This document shows positions 22,758-34,333 of a DNA stretch of 64,000 nucleotides, piece after piece. Source of the stretch: Flaveria trinervia (lineage: Eukaryota > Streptophyta > Magnoliopsida > Asterales > Asteraceae). The notes beneath the pieces were generated by a model. That model was not told the origin of the DNA. It did no database searches and worked only from the letters and a program-made list of their open reading frames with translations. The stretch is from positions 113,530,825 to 113,594,824 of the forward strand of contig CM046442.1 of the NCBI GenBank assembly GCA_025506515.1. Reading direction: 5' to 3'. The translations under genes and the position numbers were made by a program. Within the stretch, counting starts at the first letter, position 1, and each line of letters starts with the position of its first letter.

Positions 22758-23465
22758 TGTAGATACATGTGTCCCTAGTTTCTAAACTTAATGTAATATG
22801 TCTTTATTGTCTTACACATATGTAATTGTATGGGTACTTAATGAAATACAATATGTGGTTGTGCTTATAATGTTGAATATTTCATTGCTTGGTATGTAAT
22901 AATGTTTATTGAACTAATTATATAGGTTGTGGTTGTTTGAATAATATCTAAGTCAATTAATGATTATTAAACATATTCAAACATATGCTAATGCACCATA
23001 CGCGTGAACAACTTCATGCTAATGAACTAGTCGAACGAATGAACCAGGAGACTGGATCAGTCGTATGATTGTAACATGAGATTGACTCAGTCGCACGACT
23101 GAACACTCAGTCGTGCGAATGGATCAACCACATGACTCAATCACATGACTGAACCATGCAAATGGTCCCGTCGCACGATTGAGAAACCCTAACCTATAAG
23201 TACCACTTAAATCGTGGAAAAAAGGGACACTTTGAATATTTTGATACCTAAATGTACCCTAGCCGTCCAGAGACCTCTAGTAACCTACTCCAACTTCATA
23301 GATCGCAGTAGATCGATTGCTAATCGTTCTTAACATTTAGATTCAATCTTTAATTGATTCTACGTGCGTTCTCACTTATTGGATCGCCAATCAAATAGGA
23401 TTCCACACTATTTGATTTGGAATACGCGTAAATCTGTTAGTATTCATCCAGTACACGATCTAACA
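22758..23465 (+). repeat. 5' LTR of B1 (708 bp)
   Basis: Starts TGTAGATACATGTG, ends GATCTAACA. It matches the 3' LTR at 41070-41837 except for point changes, a gap of about 28 bp near 22992 and one copy rather than two of a 30-bp unit. It contains the palindrome TCAGTCGCACGACTGA at 23087-23102. The TATA-like site reads TATAAGTA at 23195-23202 (TATAAATA in the 3' LTR). Confidence 0.93.
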
Positions 23466-23467
23466 AG

Positions 23468-23479
23468 TGGTATCAGAGC
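23468..23479 (+). other. Primer-binding site of B1
   Basis: TGGTATCAGAGC, two bases after the LTR. Confidence 0.93.
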
Positions 23480-23941
23480 TTTGGCTCTAGATTTAGGTGT
23501 GATTCAATCGTTTTGATATAAAAATTGTGTTTTTACACTAAAAAACGCAATCTTTTGTGTCAAATCGGGTTTTAGACGTCTCGTGATTGTAAAGTTTAGT
23601 TTTTTCCGGCATACGGCAATTAGGGTTAGCAAGAAATTCGTGTTTTTGCGTTCAAACACCTTAAACCTATGAATTTTCAAAATCCAGCAGGTTCAATCGC
23701 ATGATTAAGGTCATACGCATCCCCCATACGCACGATTGGATTCATTTGTACTCTCATTCATACGACTGAGAAGTCTATTTGCATTGTTCAACCACATTAG
23801 TTCATTCGGCCGACTGACTCATCCACATTAGTTCAGTCGCACGATTGAACCATCGGCATAGTTCAATCGCCCGAATAGCCCAATCACACACCTTCATTCG
23901 CACTAATACAATAGTTTGGTTTAAAGTTAAAGTTTATAGCA
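23480..23941 (+). repeat. B1 leader with TCGCACGATTGA array
   Basis: Untranslated leader. 23690-23910 is an array of TCAATCGCACGATTGA-type motifs and decayed forms of them, equivalent in place to the arrays in the B2 and B3 leaders. Confidence 0.8.
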
Positions 23942-26830
23942 ATGGAGGACCAATACTCAACATTCACAGCAGGGAGAGACTCATGTATTCAAAACTTACT
24001 GCTACTGGAGAATGAAGTGAGGAATCACAACAAAACCCCAAAGCTAATCACGTTAGACGAATACCCACAATGGAAACAACGTTTTGAGATCTACCTAGAT
24101 GGAGTAGATCCCAATCTGTGGGAATCTATAGAGACGGGGTACAACATGCCAGTAGGAGCTGATGGTGTCAAACTTACACTAGGTGGCATGACTGATGGAC
24201 AAAAGGTCAAATACAATGCAGAAAAGAAAGTTTATGCTTTGCTTACACAGTCAATTCCGAAGGATATTTTCCATCAATTCTTGGAGTATACACAAGCAAA
24301 GAAACTACGGGATGAACTAGAGAAAAGGTATGACAGAAATGCATCATTGAAGGCCATAAAGGCTAAGGCTTTAAAGAAGGAGTTTTACAACTTCTCCTCG
24401 ATGGGAAAAGAAAGCCTAGATGATGTTATCGATAGGTTCTACCACTTGATGAGTGAGATGCACACTCATGGAGTATCGACGTCAATGGAGGACAAAGTAT
24501 CCAACTTTGCAGATGGGCTGCCAGAGAAATGGGTTTCATTTGTCTCCAATCTCAGACAAAATGGTATGCTAACGAAGACAAAATGGTATGCTAACGAAGA
24601 CAAAATGGTATGCTAACGAAGACAAAATGGTATGCTAACGAAGTTAGATATCAATGACTTCATTCTGAAGCTGAGAGAGGAAGAACTAAGGATGAAGTAC
24701 AAAGCTCAAAAGTCTTCTTATGATCAGAATCTTGCACTGTACAACGCGACTCCTCAAGCCAAAACATCTGGAGCACCTCTGCAGACAGCTTTTGTATCAA
24801 GCTCATCTGGTCCTTCACCAGCCTCTACTTCAGGGTCAAAAACGTCAGGGTCGTCTGGTACCCAATACATTGCACCTGAAGCAAATGCAGCAAAGCTAAA
24901 GACTGAGAACTTCGGAAATGTGACAGTTGATGTAGCCAAAGAGCACATGGATCTCTTAGCTGCGGTAGTCTACTCCTATGATGGACTAATTGCTAGTAAA
25001 ATTGGGAATTGCCATCTGGCAGATGAGGATTATGAGCAGGTGGATGAGATAGAGCTGGAGCGGATGGACATAATGTGGGCCTTAGCAAGTGCTGTCCGGA
25101 GAGCTAAGAAGTTTGTCAAAAAGACCGGACAAAATTTGATTGCAACTAAGGACACTACCTTCGGCTTTGATAAAACCAAGGTAACTTACTTCAACTGTGG
25201 TGAGAAAGGGCACTTCAAAAAGGAGTGGGTGAAGCCAAAGAAGACTGGCAATGGAAATCCTTTCTCCTCCTTCAATCGTCAGGATAAACCCACTAGCAGT
25301 CCTACTTCATCAAGCAAGGATCCCAAAGCCTTGACTGCTCATGATGATGAAGGACAAGACTGGAGCTTTCGGTTTGTCTCACCGGGAGAATCTAATATCG
25401 CTAGTGTGGAGGATATAGATGATGACTATGCTAGTGAAGGAGATATTGAAGTTGAACTCGCAATGTCAAACTCAAAAGAAACTGCACCAGTGGTCAACTA
25501 CCTGCCTGAAGAAGGGAAAACTGCAACAACGACAAAATCACCAGCTCCAGAAACACCAGACTCTACATTGATCGCTGATTCATCAAAACCCGCTCAGGTA
25601 AGTACTAATGACCAACTTTTTAATAATCATGCTTGTTCTGATTATAATAAATTTAAGGAAAGCATTGATTTAAAATTTTCTAGGTTATTAGATCATAATG
25701 ATAACTTAGTAAAGGACTTAGAACTATGTATTGAAGCTAACAGAGTGTTAAAACAAAATGAGCATAGTTACAAAGAAAAGATAGACCTTTTGAACAAATA
25801 GCTTAGGGATACAAAAGTAGTAGCCTTTAACCAAGCTAATGACATTAGGTACTATCTAAACTCCCTTGAGGACACTAAGAAACAAAAGGCGGTTTTAGAA
25901 GTAGAAGTTAATTCCCTAAAACAAAAACTGCATAGTTGGACTAGTTCTTCACACATAGTCCAACACTTAGTGAGAGAACTAATAATGGGGAGGGTCTGGG
26001 TTATAAAGTGGTTCCACCACCACATGAGACCTTGATAAGCACTAAAAGTAAACTAAAAAATAACAATCCAATCAAGAATCATATGGTGTCTACTCCTCTT
26101 GTAAGTGATCTAGTTCCACATGTTCATCAAATGAATCTGGTCCTAAACAAAAGGAGGCCACTTCAAAGGCAAAAGGTAAAATACCTTGTGTTAATCTGGA
26201 CAACGAGTTTGAAAAGGTTAGTATAAAGTCTAGTTCAACAACTGTCAATTCAGAACCTAAAAAAACCAGTAATGTTAACCAATCACGTGCATCATTTCAA
26301 AGTCCAGAAAATAGAAAAGAAAAAGATGTGTTAAAAATGTTAAAGTAATTAACTTCTTAAACTAGAAAAAACATCTAAACAAGCAGAGTCAAAACCCAAA
26401 TAGAGTAAGGTCACCCGGGTATCACATACATCTCCATAAAAACAGGTAAATCTTAAAGTCGAAAGCAGATCATGCTACAGTTGTGGAGAGAATGGACACA
26501 TTACGTCTCATTGTCCTTACTATTAGACACCAAGGAGGAAAGTTGAACTACCTAAACAAAAACCAAGCTCTTTTAAGAGGAACTCAATGATGCCACCTAA
26601 AAGAGATAGTGAACCTAAAGTTCAACACATTAGCCAGTCGTCTGTTTATAACAAACAGGCCTTACACAAATCTGGCTTATGAAAAGAAAAATCAACCTCA
26701 TTGTCTGATAATGAGAACAAGAAGACATCTGAGCTTCCCTCACCCTTGAACAGTCAATGGGTTATAGTTATGATGTGTGATGCCTCTAGGAAACCCAAGC
26801 CAGTGAAGGCTTGGGTCCCTAACCTGAACT
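23942..26830 (+). pseudogene. gag: B1 gag, broken by a repeat expansion
   Basis: ATG 23942 (MEDQYSTFTAGRDS) is homologous to the B2 and B3 starts. 23942-24616 encodes the capsid-like region (DEYPQWKQRFEIYL, AKKLRDELEKRYD, SLDDVIDRFYHLMSEMHTHGV, LPEKWVSFVSNLRQN). It ends at a TAA created inside a four-copy 22-bp repeat; the same frame reopens and runs 24632-25801. The first zinc knuckle there reads YFNCGEKGHFKKEW, so two of the three Cys are lost. The downstream part to 26830 is in several frames and keeps an intact second knuckle, CYSCGENGHITSHC, at about 26470-26510. The product could not form a normal nucleocapsid. Confidence 0.88.
24557..24643 (+). repeat. Tandem repeat, 22-bp unit, about 4 copies, inside gag
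   Basis: Copies at 24557-24578, 24579-24600, 24601-24622 and 24623-24643 (21 bp). B3 has a single copy at this place (about 55385-55420). The three extra copies add 66 bp, a multiple of three, but since 22 is not, the repeat is read in all three frames and one of them gives the TAA at 24614-24616. Confidence 0.95.
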
Positions 26831-26842
26831 AATTTTTTCAAA

Positions 26843-27430
26843 TTGAATGTGCAGGGTGTTCGCTATAGTGTTGAAACCAACACGTGGATTATAGATAGCG
26901 GAGCATCCAGGCACATGACAGGGAACATGGATCTCTTATTAAACGTCAAACAGATAAAAGGAGGTCATGTTTCGTTTGCAGGAAACAAAGGTGGGTACAT
27001 CACAGCTCAAGGGGAAGTAGGTAATCAGAAAGTGAAGTTTGACAAGGTAAACTATGTTCAACAACTTCAAAATAACTTGCTTTCTGTTTCTCAAATTTGT
27101 GATAAAGACTTTAAGGTAGTATTTGACAACAAGAAGTGCTATGTCCTGAAAAAGGACTATGTCATCCCGGAGGATCAAGTCTTAATGTCTGCCTCAAGAT
27201 ATAAGGATCTTTATGTCTTGGATCTATCTAAGGCCTCCACAAAAGATCATGAAGTTCAGTGCTTCTTGTCAAAAGCTATTGAGAAGGAATCCATCTCCTG
27301 GCATAGGAGAATGGGACACATTAATCCACGGAAGATGAATCACTTGATCCAGAATGATCTAGTGAGAAGAGTTAACGTCAAAAAATTCCAACTTCCGGAT
27401 TTATGTGTTGCGTGCAAGAAGGGAAAATAG
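26843..27430 (+). pseudogene. pol: B1 pol: protease site and GAG-pre-integrase
   Basis: An open frame of 195 codons, starting without ATG (TTG). It carries the protease site IDSGASRHMTGN (residues about 18-29), LLSVSQICDKDFKVVF and WHRRMGHINPRKMNHLIQND (about 151-170), and a zinc-binding end CVACKKGK before a TAG at 27428. The His/Cys residues of the pre-integrase domain are intact here, unlike in B2. Confidence 0.87.
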
Positions 27431-28689
27431 ACGAAGAAGTCTCATAAGGAAAAGAAAGTTCATTCTATCGAACTTCCTCTAGAACTTCTTCACATGGATC
27501 TGTTTGGTCCAGTCAGTACAAGAAGCACCGCAGGTAACGTGTACTGCTATGTAGTTACTGATGACTACTCAAGATTCACTTGGGTGATGTTTCGAAAATC
27601 CAAATCAGAAACGTTTGAGTCATTCAAGGAATTAGTAACAACTCTGGAGTCTCTATATAAGTTGAAGGTACGTCAAGTGCGCTTAGACAACGGAACCGAG
27701 TTCAAGAATCAATGGATGGAGGCTTACTGCAAGGAAAAGAAAATTGTGCATCAGTTCACTTCTGCCTACACTCCTCAGTGAACAACATTGCTTAAAGGAA
27801 GAATCGCAGCTTGATAGAGACAGCACGGACGATGCTAGCAGACTCAAAACTGCCAATCCAATTCTGGAATGAAGCAGTTGCAAATGCGTGTTATACGCTA
27901 AATCTGGTTCTGGTAGTTAAATGCCATGGAAAGACGTGTTACGAGTTACTACAATGACGTAAACCTAATCTAGAGTATCTCGAGCCGTTTGGCGCTCCGT
28001 GCACCCTACTGAAGAAGACTCAGGAGGGAAAATTCAGCGAGAAGGCTGAAGAAGGTATATTTCTAGGATACAACATACCGAACAAAAGGGTTTACAACAA
28101 CTTAACGGGTCAGGTAGAAGTGTGGTGTAATGTGGATGTTCAGAGATACACCACACCACCTGCTGGGAAAGGACCCACCTTCTTTTTCTACTATGATGGA
28201 TTTTTCAAGTCCTTCAACATGCCATTCTCCACTTCTGATGATGAGTTAGCAACAAAGATGATGTATGATGTTCTAAACACACCATCTCAGGAATCTACAT
28301 CATCCGGACTACAAGGCGATTCATCTACCAACTTAGGGGGATTGAAGATAGTGATTCTTCCTTTGATGAAGAAGCTGTGAAGACTGATCTAAACAACCAG
28401 GAGCAACAGGTTCCTCCTATAACAAGTCCACAAGCATCTGACATGGATGCCTCTGAGTCTTCAGAACCTCAGATACTGAACCAAATGTTCATCATCTTGA
28501 TTCTGAGGTAGTTGTTCCAACCACTCCTGGATCACGCCTAAATGTCTATCATCCTTTGGATAATGTCATTGGGGATGTGAGATCAGGGGTTCAGACCAGA
28601 AATCAATTGTATTCAGCTGACTATGCCTCAGTGATGGAAAAGGGTTACCTTCACGATGGTGCATATCGTTTCTTTTTGTCTAAATTTGA
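27431..28689 (+). pseudogene. pol: B1 pol: integrase core and linker
   Basis: The frame 27494-27781 carries MDLFGPVSTRS (first catalytic Asp), VTDDYSRFTWVMF and RLDNGTEFKNQW (second Asp; Leu replaces the usual Ser). The frame stops at 27779, just where the catalytic Glu motif (QNG..ERKN in A1) should follow. That place is scrambled, and RKNRSLIETARTMLADSKLP resumes in another frame, so the triad is not readable in one protein. The C-terminal domain follows with GAPCTLLKK, GIFLGYN and VWCNVDVQRYTTPPAGKGP (28120-28380), then an acidic linker. Confidence 0.85.
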
Positions 28690-30176
28690 GCCAAAGTATG
28701 TTAGTTAGGTGTATGGACTCTGGTGGATAGACCTAAAGGTGCTAAGGTCATTGGCACAAAATAGGTCTTGAAATGCAAGAAAGATGATTAAGGTGTGATC
28801 ATCAGAAACAAGGCTCAACTTGTTGTTCAAGGATTTCGACAAGTAGAGGGCATAGACTACAATGAAGTGTTTTCATCCGTGGCAAGAATGGAAGCAATCC
28901 GTATCTTCCTTGCCTACGCATCATACATGAAGATTAAAGTTTATCAACTTGATGTGAAGAGTGCATTCCTTCATGGTGAAATCCGAGAGACGGTGTACGT
29001 CAGTCAACCCAAGGGATTTGAGGATCCATATCATCGGGAAAGAGTTTACAAACTTGACAAGGCTTTATATGGGCTTCATCAAGCTCCCAGAACCTGGTAT
29101 GAGAAACTCTCGACGCACCTTGTGAAACACGGTTTTCGCAGAGGTGTCATTGACTGTACACTGTTCATCAAAGAAAAGGATGGAGATTTACTGCTTGTCC
29201 AAATTTATGTAGATGACATAATCTTCGGTTCAAAGAACAAAGATCTATTCAAAGAGTTTGAAGCAGTAATGAAGGCTGAGTTTGAAATGAGTGCAATGGG
29301 AGAAATGAAATTCTTTCTGGGGTTACAGGTGGATCAAACACCAAAAGGGATCTTCCTACATCAGACCAAGTATGTAGGCGATATTCTCAGTCAGTTTGAC
29401 ATGGAGAATGCTTTCGCAGCCGGAACTCCACTTGTTACAAACCATGATGTAGCACCCGACGAGAATGGTGATCTGGTCGATGCCACCATGTATCGAGGAA
29501 TGATTGGATCTCTCATGTACCTCACTGCCTCAAGACCTAATATCATGTATGCGACATGTCTATGTTCAAGATATCAGGCAAAGCCAAAAGTTAACCATCT
29601 GATAGGGGTCAAAAAGATCTTTTGATGATAGAAGGGTACACCGACACTTGGGTTGTGGTATCCTGATGACGATGACTTCGAGCTTACAGCGTATAGTGAC
29701 TCGGATTACGGTGGCTGCAAGATGAACTACAAGTATACATCAGCAGGATGTCAATTCTTTGGGAGAAGATTAGTGACCTGGCAGTGTAAGAAGAACACCT
29801 CGGTTGCTTTGTCAACCTGTGAAGCCGAATACGTTGCTGCTGCAAGTTGCTGTTCACAAATCATATGGATTCAACAACAAATGCGGGACTACGGTTTGAA
29901 TTTCTCTTCTACTCCTATTTTTGTTGATAACTCTGCTAAAATTGCAATAACTAAAATCCGGTCTAACATCCTAAGACCAAACACATCGGCATAAAATATC
30001 ACTTTATACGTGATTTCTTTGAAAAGAACCTAATCAATGTGATTAAAATAAATACTGATTTGCAATGCACTGACTTCTATACAAAGGCTTTTGACAAACC
30101 ATGTTTTCTATATTTGTTAGAGGTCAACGGCGTTAAAAAGAAAAGTGATGTAATTCCTGATGATGACCATGTGTAG
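28690..30176 (+). pseudogene. pol: B1 pol: reverse transcriptase and RNase H
   Basis: RT is largely open at 28795-29625: QGFRQVEGIDYNEVFSSVARMEAIR, YQLDVKSAFLHGEI (catalytic Asp), LYGLHQAPRTWYEKL, QIYVDDIIFGS (YVDD intact), MGEMKFFLGLQV and MIGSLMYLTASRPNIMYATC. Upstream, 28690-28794 has stops. A stop at 29623 separates it from RNase H (29653-29994), whose acidic residues are present: YSDSDYGG, STCEAEYVAAASCC, VDNSAKIAITK. A frameshift follows near 29955; the pol end by homology is TAG 30174-30176. Confidence 0.9.
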
Positions 30177-32753
30177 TCCGATGAGTATAGTCAAAAAAAA
30201 TTTTAATTTTCATTTTTTGTTTGTTTATCTATTTTATTTTAAGTAGTCAAATTAAATTGATGTTATTTTGTCACCTATTAAAATCCTAAAAAGCGTAAAT
30301 CGGTTACGGTTTTAGAATTTTAGGGGGAGAATATGTCAGTAACATTAACAAAAAAACGAGGGAGGAGGAGAGGGTAGCTGATTAAAACTAGATCATATCT
30401 GTGATACTAATTCAATGATATTGGAAAATGATAGTACACAGGAACAAACCACTTGGGACGTTAAAAGTTTAAATAAAATAAGATACAAAGTTCAAAGTAT
30501 AAGTCTGTGTAGTCTGAGCAATATAAAAGGAAAAATGATAGTAAAACTAGCTACTACTAAGGTAACACAAAGAAAGTAGACCTAGAGGTTGTTAGACCAC
30601 AGATGATATGTCGGTAGATTCAATACAATAGATGATTAGACCTTGTTGGTGATCTCAAGAACAAACTAAGTTGTTTAACAAGCTGTGGGTTAACATCTTG
30701 TCCCTGGTTAACAAAAGCAATAAAATTCCAATAAGGGGTGACGAGTAGAATAAACGCCACAAATGTGAGCGTAAGACTAGAACATGAGCAAAAGCAATCA
30801 AACTAATAACTTCTGTTGTTGGTGAGATCTGTGCAAAAAGATTAAAAATGCTCAAACAAGAAGATAGGTTATGTGCCTCTCTGCTGTGCGGTGGCACTGA
30901 CCTGAGGATAAGCATAACCTACATATTCTAGAATCATTATTGTTTGCCGCCTCTCTACTGGGCGGTGGCACTGACCTGAGGCTTGGCTTCTCTTTGAAAG
31001 TTCTAAGAATAGTTTCTTCTTGAAAACTACCCTGAGACCGCTCAAAAATCTCCTGAGGAATGTTGATTACCATATAAGTGTGGGATCCAAAGATACTTGT
31101 TGAAATAAGCAAACCTTAAATTATCACCAATCAGTGTCAAAAGTCTGTGTATGGATTTAAGAGGACAACTATACTAACAATCATTATGGCTACAATTCTT
31201 GAAAGTCCAAATCAATGTGGTGATCTAATAGTACTAGTATGGTTTCCTAGAATTGCTAACGACTCTAGATGAAAACCAAAAATTGAGCATCAAAAGGTGT
31301 TGATCACATGTCCCAAATGATTTGACTTGCCTGTATGATTCCAAATTAAATTGGTCCATTTATGGTCAAAATTAATTGAAGCTGCCTATTCTGGAACCGA
31401 ATTTATTAGATTTCTATCTTAGGATTTACAGCTCACACAAAACATCAAAAACAAGTTTTAGTTTTGTATTTTAGTTTAAGTCTTTCACTTTGTTTAAATT
31501 TAGTCAAGTTTAGTTTGTTTGATATCGAACTACACCATGGAATTCAATAGCAGATTTAATCATCTAAAAGGGTCACGTCTGAGGTGACCACACGTGTTTT
31601 CAAAGGTAAAATCAGTCATGTCTGAGGTGAAAAACTGCTTAAAAGGATCACGTCTGAGGTGATCAATATTTTTTCAAGTTACAATGATCATGTCTGAGAT
31701 GATCAAATGCTCAAAATGTTCATTCAAAAGTTAAAAGGGGTCTAAGTGAGGAATGGTCATTAAGTCAAAATCATGAGTATGATCCAATCGCACGACTGGA
31801 CCATGAGTATGGACCAACCGTACGAATGGACCATACTCCTGCACTAAATAGCCGAATGGCAAATGAGTATGAACCATTCACCCGACTGGCCTATCAGAAT
31901 GAGCCAGTCGACCAAATGGAACTACGCGAACGAGTCAATTGCCCGATTGAAATCCAGTCGGCCGACTGAATGTGATCGACTGAGCCAATCGCATGACTGA
32001 GGTCCATTCACCCGAATGAACCAAGCGAATGGGTCTAGTCGGCCGATTGAAATCAGATTCAGTATAAATAGGACCACAGTCGATCGCATTCAACTCATAA
32101 CCCCCAATCGCCCTAAAATCGCACAGCCTAACATTACTATGCCAAAATTTCCTCTGACCTAAATTGCTTGCATATTCTCATATTCTGACGTTCGTTGGTG
32201 TTTATACAGGTAAAATGCGGTGTGAACATGCCCAAAACTCCTTCGATTAGACTTCAAAATCAAGAAATTGGCCCTAACAAGACCCGAGACTTTAAATGAA
32301 CTAATAACCTAACTAAACCAAGTAAAATGTTGAAATAAAGGTTATTAGGTTATTAGTATAATGATTGTGAGTCTAAAGAACCACTACGCGGTGTCTAATT
32401 TCAAGAATTGGTTCATTTTCGAATCTCAGTCGACTGAATAGTGGGTCATGCGACTGGACACCAGGTTGAACTCCAATCGCACGATTGAGCTGGTCAAATG
32501 GCTCAATCGGCTGAATGGATCATACGAATGAGCTCAGTCAGCCGACTGAACCAATCACAGGCTCAGTCAACCGATTGAACTTAGTCGCCTACTCAGTCAC
32601 CCGACTGAATCCAGTCGCATGCCAAGTCAACCGACTGAACACAGTTGCATGGTTCAATCACATGAATGAACCAGAATGAATTCAACCAAGATAATTAGAA
32701 CTGATTTGTGTCGTGTGGTTATCTAATGTCTACGTGTCTTGTGTTACATATTG
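30177..32753 (+). repeat. B1 post-pol spacer (2.6 kb) with three repeat classes
   Basis: No convincing ORF. In order: the first PPT (30322-30330), two copies of a 35-bp GC-rich repeat (30873-30907 and 30946-30981), four interrupted palindromes of the type GGTCAC-GTCTGAG-GTGACC (31571-31704), and two fields of the TCGCACGACTGA motif (31780-32060 and 32430-32670). The order is mirrored in B3 (47261-49786), so it is a conserved part of family B and not random decay. Confidence 0.82.
30322..30330 (+). other. First (internal) polypurine tract of B1
   Basis: AGGGGGAGA in the context AATTTTAGGGGGAGAATA, 145 bp after the pol stop. B3 has the same tract at 49685-49693. No LTR follows. Extra PPT-like tracts after pol are known in Sireviruses. 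Confidence 0.75.
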
Positions 32754-32918
32754 ATGGCTGACCGTGGTCCATCAACCCCAAGCATAATATATGTGCTCAT
32801 TTAGATGCCACGACTCAGAATGGTGCTGAGTTTGCGGGAATCATTTCTTTCCTCAAGCGATCCAGGATCTACAAGGCGATATCTACACCATGCACCCCCT
32901 ACAGGTCTATTCAGCAGG
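32754..32918 (+). pseudogene. B1 aORF, N-terminal segment before the A2 insertion
   Basis: Starts near an ATG at 32754. The frame homologous to B3 reads AHLDATTQNGAEFAGIISFLKRSRIYKAISTPCTPYRSIQQ, shifted from that ATG by a frame change, so the start is uncertain. It runs straight into the A2 LTR at 32919. In the second host copy the frame continues after the LTR. Confidence 0.65.
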
Positions 32919-33813
32919 TGTTGGACCAAAAGAAGCAATGAGCCAAGATCAGAAAACCTCTAAGTCCCACATGATATCACAACAACTGCTGAAGGCTTCA
33001 TCACCAGTTCGACAAGTGCTGAAGACTTCAACAGCAGAAGATCAAGTACTGAAGACTTCAACAGCTGAAGACTAAAGTGCTGAAGCTCAACAGCTGAAGA
33101 ACACAAGTGTTGAAGCTGAACAGCTGAAGAACACAAGTGCTGAAGCTGAAGACCAAAAACTGAAGTACAACAGCTGAAGAGTCTACAAGTGCTGAAGATC
33201 AACAACTGGTGTACAAAGTCTGAAGACAAAGACTGAAGACATCAGCTGATGATATCTACTGAAGTCATCAGCTGATGAAACGTCTGAAGTTAAAGTCTGA
33301 AGACCAAGTACTGAAGTTTCAGTAGTTTGTCACAACAGCTGAAGAGTACTTCTTCAGTAGTTGTGATATCAGTAGTTTTATGTTTTTACTTTCAGTAGTT
33401 TTGTAAAACGACTGAAGAGCTTGTTCTTCAGTCGTTGTAGTGTCAGTAGTTTTATGTTTTTCAGTAGTTGTAGTAACTGATAACACTTAGTATTTTTTGT
33501 AAGAAGATGTCAGCTGTTTTGACATCTTCAGTAGTTGTGTTTCAGTTGGAATAATTCTGTTAGATGTCACTATCGAGTGACATCAGCAGACGTCACATCT
33601 CTTATATAAGAGGTGTCGACCTAATTGTAAGTGTGACATTCCGTTACCACGAAAGCGAATATTGAATGAAATATATTTGCAGAATTCTCTCTATCTATAA
33701 CCGTTTTTGTTCTTCATTGAATATCTTTTCGTTCTTGTGAATTGGCTAATTCATTGTTAGAATTCCACTGCTATACTCTCTAATCAATCAAACGTAGATC
33801 ACTGATCCTAACA
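32919..33813 (+). repeat. A2 left LTR (895 bp), flanked by GCAGG on both sides
   Basis: TGTTGGACC...CCTAACA. It has TSD-like GCAGG on both sides and no PBS after it, as in a solo LTR. The TATA site is TTATATAAG at 33602-33610, inside a CTCTTATATAAGAG palindrome. It is nearly identical to the right LTR (a few substitutions and short indels by eye). Confidence 0.93.
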
Positions 33814-34333
33814 GCAGGCCTTTTAGGAGGGGGCATCGGTTGACCGCTCTCATGAGCCGTACAACACCATGAGCTCTATTTTTTGGATGGATATTGAGGT
33901 CACTGCTGAGGATATCATGCGTGTACTTAGGTTGGGTAATGATGCAGACCACCCTACCTGACTTTACCCGCTAACTATGAGAGGGTGCTTCTTGAGGATG
34001 AAGTACGCTGGGGATATGAATGCAGGTGTGCTCAACAAGAGCAACCTGTGTCCCCAGTACAAGTACTTGGCACATGTCATCCTCAAGTGCTTGGCTTCGC
34101 GAAGGGGTGGGTTTGATGATCTTTCAGACCAGATCCAAAATGCCTACATGGCACTAGTACTGAACCACCTTTTCAGCTTCTCAAGCATAATATTCTCTTA
34201 CTTGATAGAGAATCTAGAGCAAAGGGCAAAGGGCAAAGAGGGTTTCTACATGTACCCTAGGTTTTTACAGATGATTTTTGATGAGAAGCTGCCCAGATTG
34301 TCCAAGGAGAGCCACGACGCTGTGTGGTTGGAG
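33814..34333 (+). repeat. Host segment Y1: first copy of duplicated B1 aORF piece
   Basis: 520 bp that match 37855-38365 almost base for base, with four visible short indels. It encodes the conserved aORF block MRGCFLRMKYAGDMNAGVLNKSNLCPQ... (33977 onward, residues up to LYPRF-like YMYPRFLQMIF). At 34333 the match ends at GTTGGAG and family-A sequence begins. Confidence 0.92.

Noticed and set aside
30334..30360. TGTCAGTAAC after the first PPT of B1 as the start of a 3' LTR
   Set aside because: No matching sequence flanks a PBS anywhere in the window, and the real 3' LTR with terminal PPT is at 41070-41837. B3 has a different sequence at the same point.
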